The translations under genes were made by a program, and so were the position numbers. Source: Pseudoalteromonas sp. T1lg88 (GTDB lineage Bacteria > Pseudomonadota > Gammaproteobacteria > Enterobacterales > Alteromonadaceae). From it: a DNA stretch of 33,144 nucleotides. Location of the stretch: contig NZ_PQCF01000015.1 in assembly GCF_002964765.1 (NCBI RefSeq), positions 1 through 33,144 on the forward strand. Reading direction: 5' to 3'. This document shows positions 15,758-24,437 of the stretch, piece after piece (positions within the stretch are counted from its first letter, which is position 1; each line of letters opens with the position of its first letter). Under the pieces are notes generated by a model. That model saw only the letters and a list, made by a program, of their open reading frames with translations. It did no database searches and was not told the origin of the DNA.

Positions 15758-18418
15758 TTAGTACGAACGAGTGCCCGCTCGTCGTGCCAGCTGCCTGGCG
15801 ATACTGCTAAAGAGCGTATTGGCCTCGATAGGCTTAACCACATAGTCGTCCATGCCGCATTGCTGCGCCAGCTTTACATCCCGCTCCTGAGCATTGGCGG
15901 ACAGGCCGATAATGGGTAGGTCACTGAGCAGCAGCTCATTGCGGATCTCCCGGGTGGCCGTCAGACCGTCCATGTTCGGCATCTGTATATCCATCAGCAC
16001 TAGGTCATAATGTTTACGGCCCACCATGGCTACCGCCTCAACCCCATCATTGGCGATATCTGGCTGGGCGCCCTTACCCTCAAGCATGGCTTTAGCGACC
16101 TGCTGATTAAGAGGATTATCTTCCACCAGCAAGATGACTACATCCGTTAAGTCTATCTGGATCTCCTCACCGCGCTGCGGCGGCATATCCTGACGCATTG
16201 GCAAACTGGATTGCTTGGGCAGATAAACGCGAAAGCAGGAACCCTGACCTTCTTCGCTTTCCAGCTCGATGCGCCCGCCCATCAAGCTCACCAGCTTTTG
16301 GCAGATACTCAGGCCCAGCCCAGTGCCGCCAAAGCGTCGTGAGGTCGAGCCATCGGCCTGTGAGAAGGGCTTAAATAATTGCTTTTGAATCTCTTTGCGC
16401 ATGCCTATGCCGGTGTCGCTGACGCTAAAACAGAGCTCGTCTTGAGCATCGGCTACCTTTAAGCGAATGGCACCCTGCTGAGTAAACTTCACCGCGTTAT
16501 TTAAAAGATTAAGCAGCACCTGCTTTAAGCGGATCATATCGGCATAAAAGACAGGCGCCACATCGGCGTCAATTTCATAATCGACCAGCAGGCTTTTATG
16601 ACTGGACTCTACCTCGACCAATTGCTGTAATTCGGCACACAGCTCATCTATGACTATGGGCTCCTGATGTAAGTCCAGTTTTCCCGCTTCCATCTTAGAA
16701 AAGTCGAGCAGATCATTAAGTACCCGCAGCAAGACACTCAAGGCATTATCCGCCTGCGCTACATACTGCTTGCCCTTGTGCCAATCCTCTTGCTGCATGG
16801 CAAGATAATGCAAACCCTTAATGCCGTTGATCGGTGTACGTATCTCATGGCCCATATTGGCCAAAAACTGTGATTTAGCACTGTTGGCCGTGTCGGCCTT
16901 GACCTTTTCTTCGCGCAACACCTTGGTTTGCTTGGCGACCTGATCACGTACGCGAATATTGCTGCCGGTGATGGCGATTAAAAAGGTGGTCAACAGCCAA
17001 ACGAACAACATGCCCACCACTTGGGCATACCAGTAGCCGGACCATAAGGGGCGCCCGCCCTGACGATAAATATTCAAACGCCACTGCCTTGATACGGTTG
17101 CCATATCCTGGCTCATGATCAGCTCATCATGCTCGGCCAGCGGTAAAATAGCCTGATGCGGCTCGGCGCTGATATCCAGCACTTCCACATCGATACCATC
17201 GAACGCCAGTTTAGCCAGTGCCGATTGTTTTAACAGCGGCAGGCTTATCACCGCAGCCACATAACCAATTAGCTGAGCGTTGGCATCCGGCACCTCAGCC
17301 ATCACCAAAAAACCCAAAGCGCCCTCGGGACTGCTTTCAAGTGCAAATGCCGGGGTTACAAATAATGAACCTGGGTGCGCTAAAAGATCAGGAAAATAAC
17401 GCTCCGCACTAATATCCAGACCGAACACGCTTTTCAGACGCGGTGAAAACTGACCGTAAAATACGGGGAAATGATCCGGCCCAGCTTGGCGCTCAAAGCG
17501 CGAAAAAATCTGGTATTGCGCTATTCCCTCGGACCTTGCTTGCTGCTCAAAAGCTGCCACATCTTGTGGTGGCACCTTGGGCATCCACACCAAGGCATTG
17601 ATCTCCGGGTTATAAGCCATTTGCTTACGGGTAAAGTCATCAAACTCGCGCCGTGACACATTATGGCTATGGGCCATAAAGGACGCCAAAATCTGAGTAT
17701 TGGCGCCCAATCGAGTGAACACAGTCTCCAGTTGCTCGACTATCACCTGAGCCTGAGAATTATAATAGCGCTGATTTTGCTCCTTCTTGGCATTGGCCGC
17801 CAAATAGAAGGTAACGCTTATTACTGCATAGATGATCAGTGAGGGCACCACCACCTGAAGACGATGACGCACCACTTCGAAGTTAAAACCGGCAAGTAAC
17901 AAGGGGGTAAAAATCATCACCCCGATACTGTCGCCTATCCACCAGGTGATAAAGTTTTCCCAGCGCCCGGATGCCGGGATCACACCATTGGCAATAGACA
18001 ACTCGGTACCGACCGCAGCGGCAATAATACAGACCAAGGGGCCGCCGACCAGGATACTGACCATGCTGCTTTTTAAATCGGATAGATCAAGAGGAGCGCG
18101 CAACACCCGAGTAATGAGCCAGTAGCCTAAAAAAGCCTGAAAGGTCGACGCTAATGTGACTAAGGCGGCCTGACTGGCCACCTGCCAGTGGAGGATCCCC
18201 TCGATATTCTCAAGATGCAGTGTATTGGTCAGGAGGGCGCCAATAATGATCCCCAGAAGGGCACGGCGTCCGGCGATCAACAATGCCGCCAGGGCGATGC
18301 CAGAAGGTGGCCAGGAGGCCACGGCATAGCCCTCAACAGACAAGAGGGTATTACTTAAAAATCCGGTAATAAAGTAACCAAGGGCAACAACTAGGCTTAG
18401 GTTGAATAGGTTCTTCAT
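15758..18418 (-). CDS. MASE1-CHASE hybrid sensor histidine kinase, last gene of the hem cluster
   Basis: An 886-residue membrane sensor kinase. In order: an N-terminal MASE1-type integral membrane sensor (about 1-208, with SWPPSGIALAALL and WWIGDSIGVMIFTPLLL), a periplasmic CHASE-like domain (about 215-455, with PEINALVWMPKVP), a membrane span (about 463-484), a short coiled-coil, HisKA with His524 (NMGHEIRTPINGI), HATPase (about 625-735; DTGIGM, GGTGLGLS) and a receiver domain (about 759-875; acceptor Asp810, Lys862). There is no HPt or output domain. I chose ATG 18418 because GAGGAGG lies just upstream and the membrane domain begins there; an upstream in-frame extension would overlap hemY and adds only an unstructured stretch. 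It starts 10 bases after the hemY stop, which implies co-transcription with the heme genes. CHASE ligands vary; a heme- or envelope-related signal is speculation. Confidence 0.9.
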   Translation of the reverse strand: MKNLFNLSLVVALGYFITGFLSNTLLSVEGYAVASWPPSGIALAALLIAGRRALLGIIIGALLTNTLHLENIEGILHWQVASQAALVTLASTFQAFLGYWLITRVLRAPLDLSDLKSSMVSILVGGPLVCIIAAAVGTELSIANGVIPASGRWENFITWWIGDSIGVMIFTPLLLAGFNFEVVRHRLQVVVPSLIIYAVISVTFYLAANAKKEQNQRYYNSQAQVIVEQLETVFTRLGANTQILASFMAHSHNVSRREFDDFTRKQMAYNPEINALVWMPKVPPQDVAAFEQQARSEGIAQYQIFSRFERQAGPDHFPVFYGQFSPRLKSVFGLDISAERYFPDLLAHPGSLFVTPAFALESSPEGALGFLVMAEVPDANAQLIGYVAAVISLPLLKQSALAKLAFDGIDVEVLDISAEPHQAILPLAEHDELIMSQDMATVSRQWRLNIYRQGGRPLWSGYWYAQVVGMLFVWLLTTFLIAITGSNIRVRDQVAKQTKVLREEKVKADTANSAKSQFLANMGHEIRTPINGIKGLHYLAMQQEDWHKGKQYVAQADNALSVLLRVLNDLLDFSKMEAGKLDLHQEPIVIDELCAELQQLVEVESSHKSLLVDYEIDADVAPVFYADMIRLKQVLLNLLNNAVKFTQQGAIRLKVADAQDELCFSVSDTGIGMRKEIQKQLFKPFSQADGSTSRRFGGTGLGLSICQKLVSLMGGRIELESEEGQGSCFRVYLPKQSSLPMRQDMPPQRGEEIQIDLTDVVILLVEDNPLNQQVAKAMLEGKGAQPDIANDGVEAVAMVGRKHYDLVLMDIQMPNMDGLTATREIRNELLLSDLPIIGLSANAQERDVKLAQQCGMDDYVVKPIEANTLFSSIARQLARRAGTRSY

Positions 18419-18428
18419 TACCTCCTCG

Positions 18429-19547
18429 CTAGTGCTGACTGTGGTCGAGAACGAGTAAGGCTTTCTCCGCTTGCCCTGTGGCACGATAGCTTTGCATGGC
18501 CCGCTGTGGGTGCGGCAGGCGTTGTTGTTGCGCCAGGACCTTGTCGAAAATTCGCGCGGCCAGCTCATGTTCACCTTGGCTTTGTGCCAGATAAGCCAGA
18601 CATACCAGCATTTCTGGTTCGTCGGGCTGCTTTTTCAGCTCGGCCTGCAGGGCTTTTTGTACTTCTTCTACCTGGCCATATTCAATCTCGCTGAGCACAG
18701 ACAAGAGCTGCGAATATTCATTACGCTTAAGCAGCTTTTTCAGCTCTTCTTGTACCGCGGCAATTTCTCCGGTGCGCACCATGGCACGCAAATAATGGGT
18801 GTGGCCACCGCTACGTACCGCTTTAGGCAGATCGCCATTGCGCTTTTGCAAGCTGGTCACCGAGTCGCTATCGAAATATGCGCGCAGGGCCCAATCCCAC
18901 TCATTTTCATCAAAGCTTTGCGCCTTGATTAAACGCGGGGCTAGCTGGGCAAATTCACTGAACTTATGCAGCTTTAACAGCACATTGGCGTAAAGTTTTA
19001 ACTGATGCGCCGTGGCTTTTTTACTGGCACATTGGCTACGTAGTGTGGCCAGCACCTCGGCTTCGCTGTGCGCCGCCAGCCAGAGATTGACCGGCTCGCT
19101 GCGATTCTTATCCGACAACTCATCCAAAAGATTCAGGGCAAAGTCCCGCTCCCCTTGTTGCAAACGCGCTTTAGCCTGCATGGCCAAAGAGAAGTCACGC
19201 CATTTTTCGTCAACACTGCCCTTGCTGAGGGTGTGCTGCAGTTGCTGCATATCGTCGTTGATCAATGCCCATAACGCCTGCTCCAGCACCGCCTGTTTAC
19301 GCTCTTTGCTGCGAGCAAAGAAGCCATGGCGCACATTGCGATAGCTGTTGATCACATAACGCAACAGACAAAACAGCAGGTAACCACCAAACAGGGTTAA
19401 CAGGGTTAGGATCACAAAACTGACTATGCTGCCTTCAACCGTCCATTGACCAAAGGCAATCAACACATAGCCCTTTTCGTCAATCAGCCAAGGGGCCACC
19501 GCAGCCACCAGGGCGATAAGGCCGAAAATTATAAGCAGTCTCACCAT
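18429..19547 (-). CDS. hemY: HemY, inner-membrane TPR protein of the heme operon
   Basis: HemY (gammaproteobacterial type, not the Bacillus protoporphyrinogen oxidase of that name) is a membrane protein encoded with hemC/hemD; its precise role in late heme synthesis is unsettled. The 372 residues have two N-terminal membrane spans (about 1-21 and 41-63) followed by a cytosolic or periplasmic TPR-like helical region, as in E. coli HemY (398 aa). The GYVLI segment after the first span and the RNVRHGFFARSK.RK block after the second are family-typical. It starts one base after the hemDX stop, and the kinase gene follows after 10 bases. Confidence 0.88.
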   Translation of the reverse strand: MVRLLIIFGLIALVAAVAPWLIDEKGYVLIAFGQWTVEGSIVSFVILTLLTLFGGYLLFCLLRYVINSYRNVRHGFFARSKERKQAVLEQALWALINDDMQQLQHTLSKGSVDEKWRDFSLAMQAKARLQQGERDFALNLLDELSDKNRSEPVNLWLAAHSEAEVLATLRSQCASKKATAHQLKLYANVLLKLHKFSEFAQLAPRLIKAQSFDENEWDWALRAYFDSDSVTSLQKRNGDLPKAVRSGGHTHYLRAMVRTGEIAAVQEELKKLLKRNEYSQLLSVLSEIEYGQVEEVQKALQAELKKQPDEPEMLVCLAYLAQSQGEHELAARIFDKVLAQQQRLPHPQRAMQSYRATGQAEKALLVLDHSQH

Positions 19548-19548
19548 A

Positions 19549-21420
19549 TCAAGACTCCTTTAAGGCGCTAACTGTGGCCAAGTTGATCGGCTGCGCTGGC
19601 GTTAGCTGTTGCAGTCGCAACTGCTTCAGCTGACTTAAAAACTGGCTGGTTTGCGGCTGTGATAAATCAAAGTAACGGGTGATCAAATCCGCTGAGCTTT
19701 GTAATGATTGCTTGTAGAGATCAACATACTGGTGAGTGGCAGCAAAGCCCGCCTGATCAAGATTGAAATGCAGACGTTGTTTAATTAAACGTTGTTGCTC
19801 ATGGTCCAGTAAGGGCTCTATTGTCGCCTCGCGCTTACGCACCTTGATAAAGTCATCCACCAGCTTATCCCAGGTACGACCTAAATTAGTACGCCAGTCG
19901 GAAACATTCTCTGAGAGCTCTTGCTTATCCGCGGCCACCGTTTCCTCGGCCAGGTCGACCATATTAAAGGCCAGTTTATCAACCTGTTGCCCTAAACCAT
20001 GTAAGGTCAACACAGTGGCTTGCACATCCGCCAACTCGATGCTGGCCAGGGTTTGTAAATCGCTGTGAATGGCTCGTCTTAACTGAGCATTACCCGGATA
20101 GCTGGCCAGCAGCGCATCGGCACGCTCAAGCACGGTAGCGGCACCGGCATAGTTGCTTTCAGACCAAATTTTAAAATCCGCCAGAGCCACCAAACGACGT
20201 AATTCGTTCATATCCAATGGCGGCTGGGTATTATCTTTTGCCGCAGCAATACTTTGCTCAACATGAGTGATCATGGAGCGTTGATTGGCACTTAGCTGGC
20301 GACTGATGTCGTCATTAAAATCCTGTTGCCATTGCTGAGTTTGCTGCTGCTGAGTTTGTTGCGTACCACGTAAGGCCTTAATTTGCTCAGCCAGCGCCTG
20401 ATTGGCACCTTGCAGCTGCTGCACCTGCTGTTGCATTTGCACCAGCGCCGCATTTTCCTGCTCGGTCGCACTGCGTTGCTGCTGATACTGATGCCAATAT
20501 AAATAGCCTGTTCCAGCTCCGCCGCCCAGAGCAATCAACAAAGCCAATAAACCAACCTTGCTTACGCCTTGTTTGGCGGGCGCCCTGCCCGATTGCACTT
20601 TTGGCGCAGGCGCTTTTGCTGTGGCCGCCGACGTATTAGAAGGCGCTGATTCCGGCTCTGGCTTTTCGGGCTGCTCGCTCATATTGATTTCCTGCTCACT
20701 GTCGATACACGCGGCGATGGCCTGGTTAGTCACGCCTGCGGCAATACTAATATGGTCCGTGGCCACACCTTGCTGTTCTAAATGCGCCCCAGTTCTAGCA
20801 CTAACAATATAGAAATGTCGCGATTTAAGCCACTGTAATAATTGCGGATCTTGGCTGGCAAAGATGGCATCGACGCTGCTGTTACTGGTTATGACCAAGG
20901 CATCGACCTGATCCTGCTGCCATTGCTGCAACCAGGCATCACTGCTCGGCTGCGCCGCAGTGCGCTGATACACCACCAGCGGATTGATAAAGGCGCCACG
21001 TTGTTTCAGGGTTTTGGCAAGCAAGGTACGTCCGCCTCGGCCCTTAACCAAGACCACATTTTTCCCTTCGACCTGCTGCAGCTCGGGCAGTGCAATCATA
21101 CCTTCTGAATCATGACGCTCCGGCACCAGGGCACGGCATTTAAAATAACTATCTAAAGCCTCTGCGGTGGCTTCACCCACGGCTACACATTGCACACTGG
21201 CGGGCAAACTGGGGCGTTGTTGATGCAAACCTATAACCGCATCCTGAGAAACGAAAACAGCAATATCGGCTTCATCCAGGGTCGCCAACTCTTGTTCATC
21301 ACTGGCCAGATAATCAATATTCAACACTGGGCATTGAGTCACCTTATGCCCTTGTACAACAAGTAAATCAGCCAGTTCTTGCCCCTTACCCTGGGGCCGA
21401 GTTACAACAATATGTGCCAT
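19549..21420 (-). CDS. hemDX: HemD-HemX fusion: uroporphyrinogen-III synthase plus HemX membrane protein
   Basis: A 623-residue in-frame fusion. Residues 1-240 are HemD, which cyclises and inverts ring D of hydroxymethylbilane to uroporphyrinogen III (MAHIVVTRPQGKGQELADLL; VKGRGGRTLLAKTLKQRGA; ALVITSNSSVDAIF). Residues 247-623 are HemX: a Pro/Ala/Glu-rich N-terminus, one membrane span (about 288-306), a Gln-rich coiled-coil (about 310-370) and the conserved C-terminal domain (ADFKIWSESNYAGAATVLERAD; VSDWRTNLGRTWDKLVDDF). In E. coli these are two genes, with HemX annotated as a putative uroporphyrinogen methyltransferase although it lacks SAM-binding motifs. Met247 sits exactly where a free HemX would start and has its own Shine-Dalgarno site, so both fused and free forms may be made. 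It is 27 bases after hemC and 1 base before hemY. Confidence 0.9.
   Translation of the reverse strand: MAHIVVTRPQGKGQELADLLVVQGHKVTQCPVLNIDYLASDEQELATLDEADIAVFVSQDAVIGLHQQRPSLPASVQCVAVGEATAEALDSYFKCRALVPERHDSEGMIALPELQQVEGKNVVLVKGRGGRTLLAKTLKQRGAFINPLVVYQRTAAQPSSDAWLQQWQQDQVDALVITSNSSVDAIFASQDPQLLQWLKSRHFYIVSARTGAHLEQQGVATDHISIAAGVTNQAIAACIDSEQEINMSEQPEKPEPESAPSNTSAATAKAPAPKVQSGRAPAKQGVSKVGLLALLIALGGGAGTGYLYWHQYQQQRSATEQENAALVQMQQQVQQLQGANQALAEQIKALRGTQQTQQQQTQQWQQDFNDDISRQLSANQRSMITHVEQSIAAAKDNTQPPLDMNELRRLVALADFKIWSESNYAGAATVLERADALLASYPGNAQLRRAIHSDLQTLASIELADVQATVLTLHGLGQQVDKLAFNMVDLAEETVAADKQELSENVSDWRTNLGRTWDKLVDDFIKVRKREATIEPLLDHEQQRLIKQRLHFNLDQAGFAATHQYVDLYKQSLQSSADLITRYFDLSQPQTSQFLSQLKQLRLQQLTPAQPINLATVSALKES
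20680..20693 (-). promoter_or_regulatory. Internal ribosome binding site and start for free HemX
   Basis: On the minus strand AGGA (20690-20693) lies 7 bases before an in-frame ATG (20680-20682) that encodes Met247 of the HemDX fusion. The peptide after it, MSEQPEKPE, resembles the MTEQEKTS start of E. coli HemX. A 377-residue HemX could be translated from here. Confidence 0.55.
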
Positions 21421-21447
21421 TGCCTGCGCCTTCGTTATCGTCCAGTT

Positions 21448-22389
21448 TTATTTTATTTCGCCATATACCTCGGCCAGAATCACATCGGCCCCTTGAGCCA
21501 GAAGTTCTTCCGCCAGGCTTACACCTAGTTGCTGCGCTTCACCAATAGAGCCCTTGGCCTCGGCCCGTAAAATACGTTTGCCATCAAGCGAACCCACCAG
21601 ACCACGCAGATAGACCTGCTCACCTTCAATCACGGCATAGGCTCCGATTGGCACCTGACAACCACCTTGCAAGCGGCGGTTCATAGCGCGCTCGGCATCA
21701 ACGCGAATACGAGTTGGCGTATGCTCAAGCGGTGCCAGCAGGGCTTTAATTTGCTCATCATCGCTGCGACACTCAATACCCACGGCACCCTGACCATTGG
21801 CTGGCAAAGATTCTTCGGCACTGATGTAACTGCGGATACGGTCGCTCATTTCTAAACGGATCAGGCCGGCGGCGGCGAGGATAATGGCATCGTACTGGCC
21901 TTCGTCCAGTTTCGCCAAGCGGGTATTCACGTTACCGCGCAGATCGCGAATATCGAGATCGGGACGACGCTCTTTAAGCTGGCACTGACGGCGCAAGCTT
22001 GAAGTACCTACTACGGCACCCTCGGGCAGGCTGTCAATATCGGCATAAAGGTTAGAAACAAAGGCATCACGCGGATCTTCGCGCTCGCAAATGGTGTGCA
22101 GCTCCAGCCCAGCTGGAAAGTCCACCGGCACATCCTTCATGGAGTGCACAGCTATATCGGCGCGGTCTTCCAGCATGGCCTGCTCTAATTCTTTTACGAA
22201 CAAGCCCTTACCGCCAACTTTTGCCAAAGGGGTATCGAGGATAATGTCGCCCTTGGTGGTCATGGTCACCAGTTCGACTTCAATATTTGCATGATGGCGC
22301 TCTAATTCAGCCTTTACAAATTCGGCTTGCCACAAAGCTAGGGCACTTTTACGAGTGGCAATTCGCACTCGCTGAGTTGCAGTTGTCAT
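21448..22389 (-). CDS. hemC: Porphobilinogen deaminase (hydroxymethylbilane synthase)
   Basis: HemC joins four porphobilinogens into hydroxymethylbilane, using a covalently bound dipyrromethane cofactor. The 313 residues match E. coli HemC. The cofactor Cys is Cys244 ([13 protein letters not shown]) and the catalytic Asp is Asp86 (HSMKDVP). Substrate-binding Arg clusters are visible ([13 protein letters not shown] at 9-21; [10 protein letters not shown] at 129-138; [10 protein letters not shown] at 149-158). It lies 18 bases after the DUF2914 gene and 27 bases before hemDX. The E. coli partner divergent to hemC is cyaA, which is not present here. Confidence 0.97.
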   Translation of the reverse strand: MTTATQRVRIATRKSALALWQAEFVKAELERHHANIEVELVTMTTKGDIILDTPLAKVGGKGLFVKELEQAMLEDRADIAVHSMKDVPVDFPAGLELHTICEREDPRDAFVSNLYADIDSLPEGAVVGTSSLRRQCQLKERRPDLDIRDLRGNVNTRLAKLDEGQYDAIILAAAGLIRLEMSDRIRSYISAEESLPANGQGAVGIECRSDDEQIKALLAPLEHTPTRIRVDAERAMNRRLQGGCQVPIGAYAVIEGEQVYLRGLVGSLDGKRILRAEAKGSIGEAQQLGVSLAEELLAQGADVILAEVYGEIK

Positions 22390-22407
22390 GTAATTCCTAA
22401 TTCAAAG

Positions 22408-23289
22408 TTAAGGCTTGGCAATTAAGCGAAACTCTCTTGTTGCCAATAACTTATTATTGTTATCTCGTAATTCTACACGCCACAAACCAACTTGGCTGGG
22501 CATAATATGTTTAGATGAAAAGGTGCGATAACGAGCCGTGTGTACGCCGAGTTCAACCCGCGCCATCTGTTGCTCTTCAAAATACCAAATATGGCTGACT
22601 TTTTGCCCTTGCAGGCCGTGCAGTTCAGTGAAAAATACCAGGCTGTCATCAAAGTCACCCATATTAATCTCACGACCCAGCGCACTGACCGGCTCACGAT
22701 CTTGCACTTGTGTGGTTAATACAGCTCGGCTCACTTTGTCGGTATCGATTTTGCTGCCCTGGGCCAGGTTGGCAACCTTGGCTTCATCATTAAAATCGGC
22801 TGCAACTACACTGGGTTCAACCTCGGCTGTTTCGGTACGAATGGACTCGGACTGAATAGGCTCGACCTGAACAGGTTCGGCTGGTGCGGGTTCGGCTATA
22901 ACAGGCTCGACTGGCTCAGCCTTCACTTCTTGAACCAGGTTGACCTCGGCGGCCACCTGCTCAATCGGCTCGGCATCATTTTGCGCCTGGGCTTCAACTA
23001 ACGACTCAGACTCTGACTCTGCAACCAGAGGCTGTTTATAAGCCGAACTCTCGCTGCTAACGACTGGCTCAGCGACTAATTGGCTTGTAGCTGATTCGAC
23101 CTCAGAGACCCTGCTTTGTTCGGCATTGGCCGGGGTAAAAGCAGCATACCAAAGTGCGCCTATAGCAAAGGCGCCGACTCCAGCGACTGTGCCGATGCGA
23201 TGCCAATGCCACTGATAGACCACATCCTTGCGGGCAATGCGCGGTGTATTATTATTCATGTTCGCCGTTATCACGATTTTTTGTCCCAT
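22408..23289 (-). CDS. DUF2914 membrane-anchored protein
   Basis: A 293-residue protein of unknown function. It has a short basic cytoplasmic N-terminus, one membrane span (about 31-52), a long acidic linker rich in Glu, Pro, Ala and Val (about 57-165, with repeated EP/VEP units), and a C-terminal DUF2914 domain (about 185-290; SRAVLTTQVQDREPVSALG, VFFTELHGLQGQKVSHIW, MARVELGVHTARYRTFSSK, GLWRVELRD). The domain is predicted periplasmic, with the linker as a spacer across the periplasm. ATG 23289 is preceded by AGGA. It lies 21 bases after the esterase gene and 18 bases before hemC, so it is probably co-transcribed with heme genes; whether it acts in that pathway is unknown. Confidence 0.82.
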   Translation of the reverse strand: MGQKIVITANMNNNTPRIARKDVVYQWHWHRIGTVAGVGAFAIGALWYAAFTPANAEQSRVSEVESATSQLVAEPVVSSESSAYKQPLVAESESESLVEAQAQNDAEPIEQVAAEVNLVQEVKAEPVEPVIAEPAPAEPVQVEPIQSESIRTETAEVEPSVVAADFNDEAKVANLAQGSKIDTDKVSRAVLTTQVQDREPVSALGREINMGDFDDSLVFFTELHGLQGQKVSHIWYFEEQQMARVELGVHTARYRTFSSKHIMPSQVGLWRVELRDNNNKLLATREFRLIAKP

Positions 23290-23310
23290 GCGCTGGTTCC
23301 TAGATCTCTT

Positions 23311-23970
23311 TTAACTTAGTCGCTCTATCAGCCATTGTCGAATGGCCTCAAGCTCTTGTTCACAGACCTGGTGCGCCATGGCATAAGTTTGCCAGGACAC
23401 CGCCATCCCTTGCTCCTGCAAACAATCAAAGGCCTGTTTGCCAGCCGCTAATGGCACCACGTTGTCAAACTCGCCATGGGCCATAAAAATACTAAGGTCT
23501 TTATGTATCGCCTGCTCGGCCAGTAACTCCGGCTGCGACATATAGGTCGATAGCGCCATGACTCCGGCCAGCTTATGCTGATAGCGCGGCGCCAAATGCA
23601 AGGCAATCACGCCACCTTGGGAAAAGCCGGCAAGAATAATCTTGTCTGCCGGTATCCCAGCGGCGAGTTGCTCATCAATTAAGTCGCTAATGCGCTGCGC
23701 TGATTGTTGCACACCCTGAGCATCAGCACGTTTATCCAGATCAAGGGATTTAATGTCGTACCAGGCACGCATTTCCATGCCGCCGTTAATGGTCACGGCT
23801 TGAACCGGCGCGTGAGGAAATAAGAATTTCACCCCAAGCTCTTCGGGCAGGGCCAAATGAGGTGCCACGGGGGCGAAACCATCACCTGAATCTCCTAAAC
23901 CGTGCAACCAGATCACGGTCGCTTTATGAGTTGGGCTATTAAAATAGCTGGCACCGTCGAATTGACTCAC
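23311..23970 (-). CDS. Phospholipase/carboxylesterase family alpha/beta hydrolase (EstB-like)
   Basis: A 219-residue soluble serine hydrolase of the carboxylesterase 2/acyl-protein thioesterase group. The catalytic triad is visible: Ser117 in GFSQGG, Asp169 in HGEFDNVVP, His200 in AMAHQVC; the oxyanion region is IWLHGLGDSGDGF (20-32). Substrates in this family are short-chain esters or acyl-thioesters; the physiological one here is unknown. The start is GTG at 23970, directly after the cyaY stop codon (TAA at 23971-23973), with GGGAG inside cyaY as its Shine-Dalgarno site, so translation is likely coupled. Confidence 0.9.
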   Translation of the reverse strand: MSQFDGASYFNSPTHKATVIWLHGLGDSGDGFAPVAPHLALPEELGVKFLFPHAPVQAVTINGGMEMRAWYDIKSLDLDKRADAQGVQQSAQRISDLIDEQLAAGIPADKIILAGFSQGGVIALHLAPRYQHKLAGVMALSTYMSQPELLAEQAIHKDLSIFMAHGEFDNVVPLAAGKQAFDCLQEQGMAVSWQTYAMAHQVCEQELEAIRQWLIERLS

Positions 23971-24306
23971 TTAATCATGCTCCCAGCGAATTTCAACACC
24001 CGCCTGCTTGGTGGCCGCATCACACATAAACTGCCAAAACTCGGCGCCGGAACGATTATCTATCCATTGCTCGCCATGCAATTCAAAGTGGTGGCCGTTA
24101 AATTTAGTGGCAACCCATACCTGATGCAGCGGCGCCTGCTTGTTAATCACTATCTTGCTGCGGTCCGGGAAGATGATTTCCAATATCCCCGCCGCCGACT
24201 CATAGTCTAAATCCGCATCTAAATCGTCGATCTGATCTTCTATGGTCAACATCAATGCATCGGCCAGCTGATGATACTGGGTGTCGGTCATGGTGGTTTC
24301 ACTCAT
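23971..24306 (-). CDS. cyaY: CyaY, bacterial frataxin
   Basis: Iron-binding frataxin homologue that interacts with IscS and modulates iron-sulfur cluster assembly. The 111 residues match E. coli CyaY (106 aa): the acidic first helix ([17 protein letters not shown], about 21-37), the beta-sheet with [18 protein letters not shown], and [15 protein letters not shown] near the end. An alternative start is ATG 24291 (MTDTQYH), which matches the shorter E. coli N-terminus; the first ATG has GGAG at a longish spacing. The gene is divergent from lptM, as in E. coli, and leads the gene train towards hemC. Confidence 0.95.
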   Translation of the reverse strand: MSETTMTDTQYHQLADALMLTIEDQIDDLDADLDYESAAGILEIIFPDRSKIVINKQAPLHQVWVATKFNGHHFELHGEQWIDNRSGAEFWQFMCDAATKQAGVEIRWEHD

Positions 24307-24398
24307 TTGGCTTGCGCTCCTGTCCTGGCGGTGACGTTGTGAAGGGGAAATAATTCAACAGCAACGACTACATTTTCGGTATTTTCTGTTACTCTGCG

Positions 24399-24406
24399 AT
24401 TATAAA
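24399..24406. promoter_or_regulatory. Overlapping divergent -10 boxes of cyaY and lptM
   Basis: The minus strand carries a perfect TATAAT (24399-24404) and the plus strand a TATAAA (24401-24406), sharing four base pairs in the 131-base gap between the divergent genes. Neither has a good -35 hexamer, so the two assignments are tentative; if both are used, they would be mutually exclusive. Confidence 0.35.
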
Positions 24407-24437
24407 ACGAGTCATATTAATTATCTATCGAATCACT

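Noticed and set aside
18419..18574. 52-codon N-terminal extension of the MASE1-CHASE kinase
   Set aside because: It would overlap the end of hemY, is hydrophilic with no motif, and a strong GAGGAGG ribosome site sits just before the internal ATG at 18418.
20280..20480. CAG/TTG-rich run in hemDX as a possible trinucleotide repeat
   Set aside because: It encodes the Gln-rich coiled-coil of HemX with mixed CAG/CAA codons; no long uninterrupted repeat exists.
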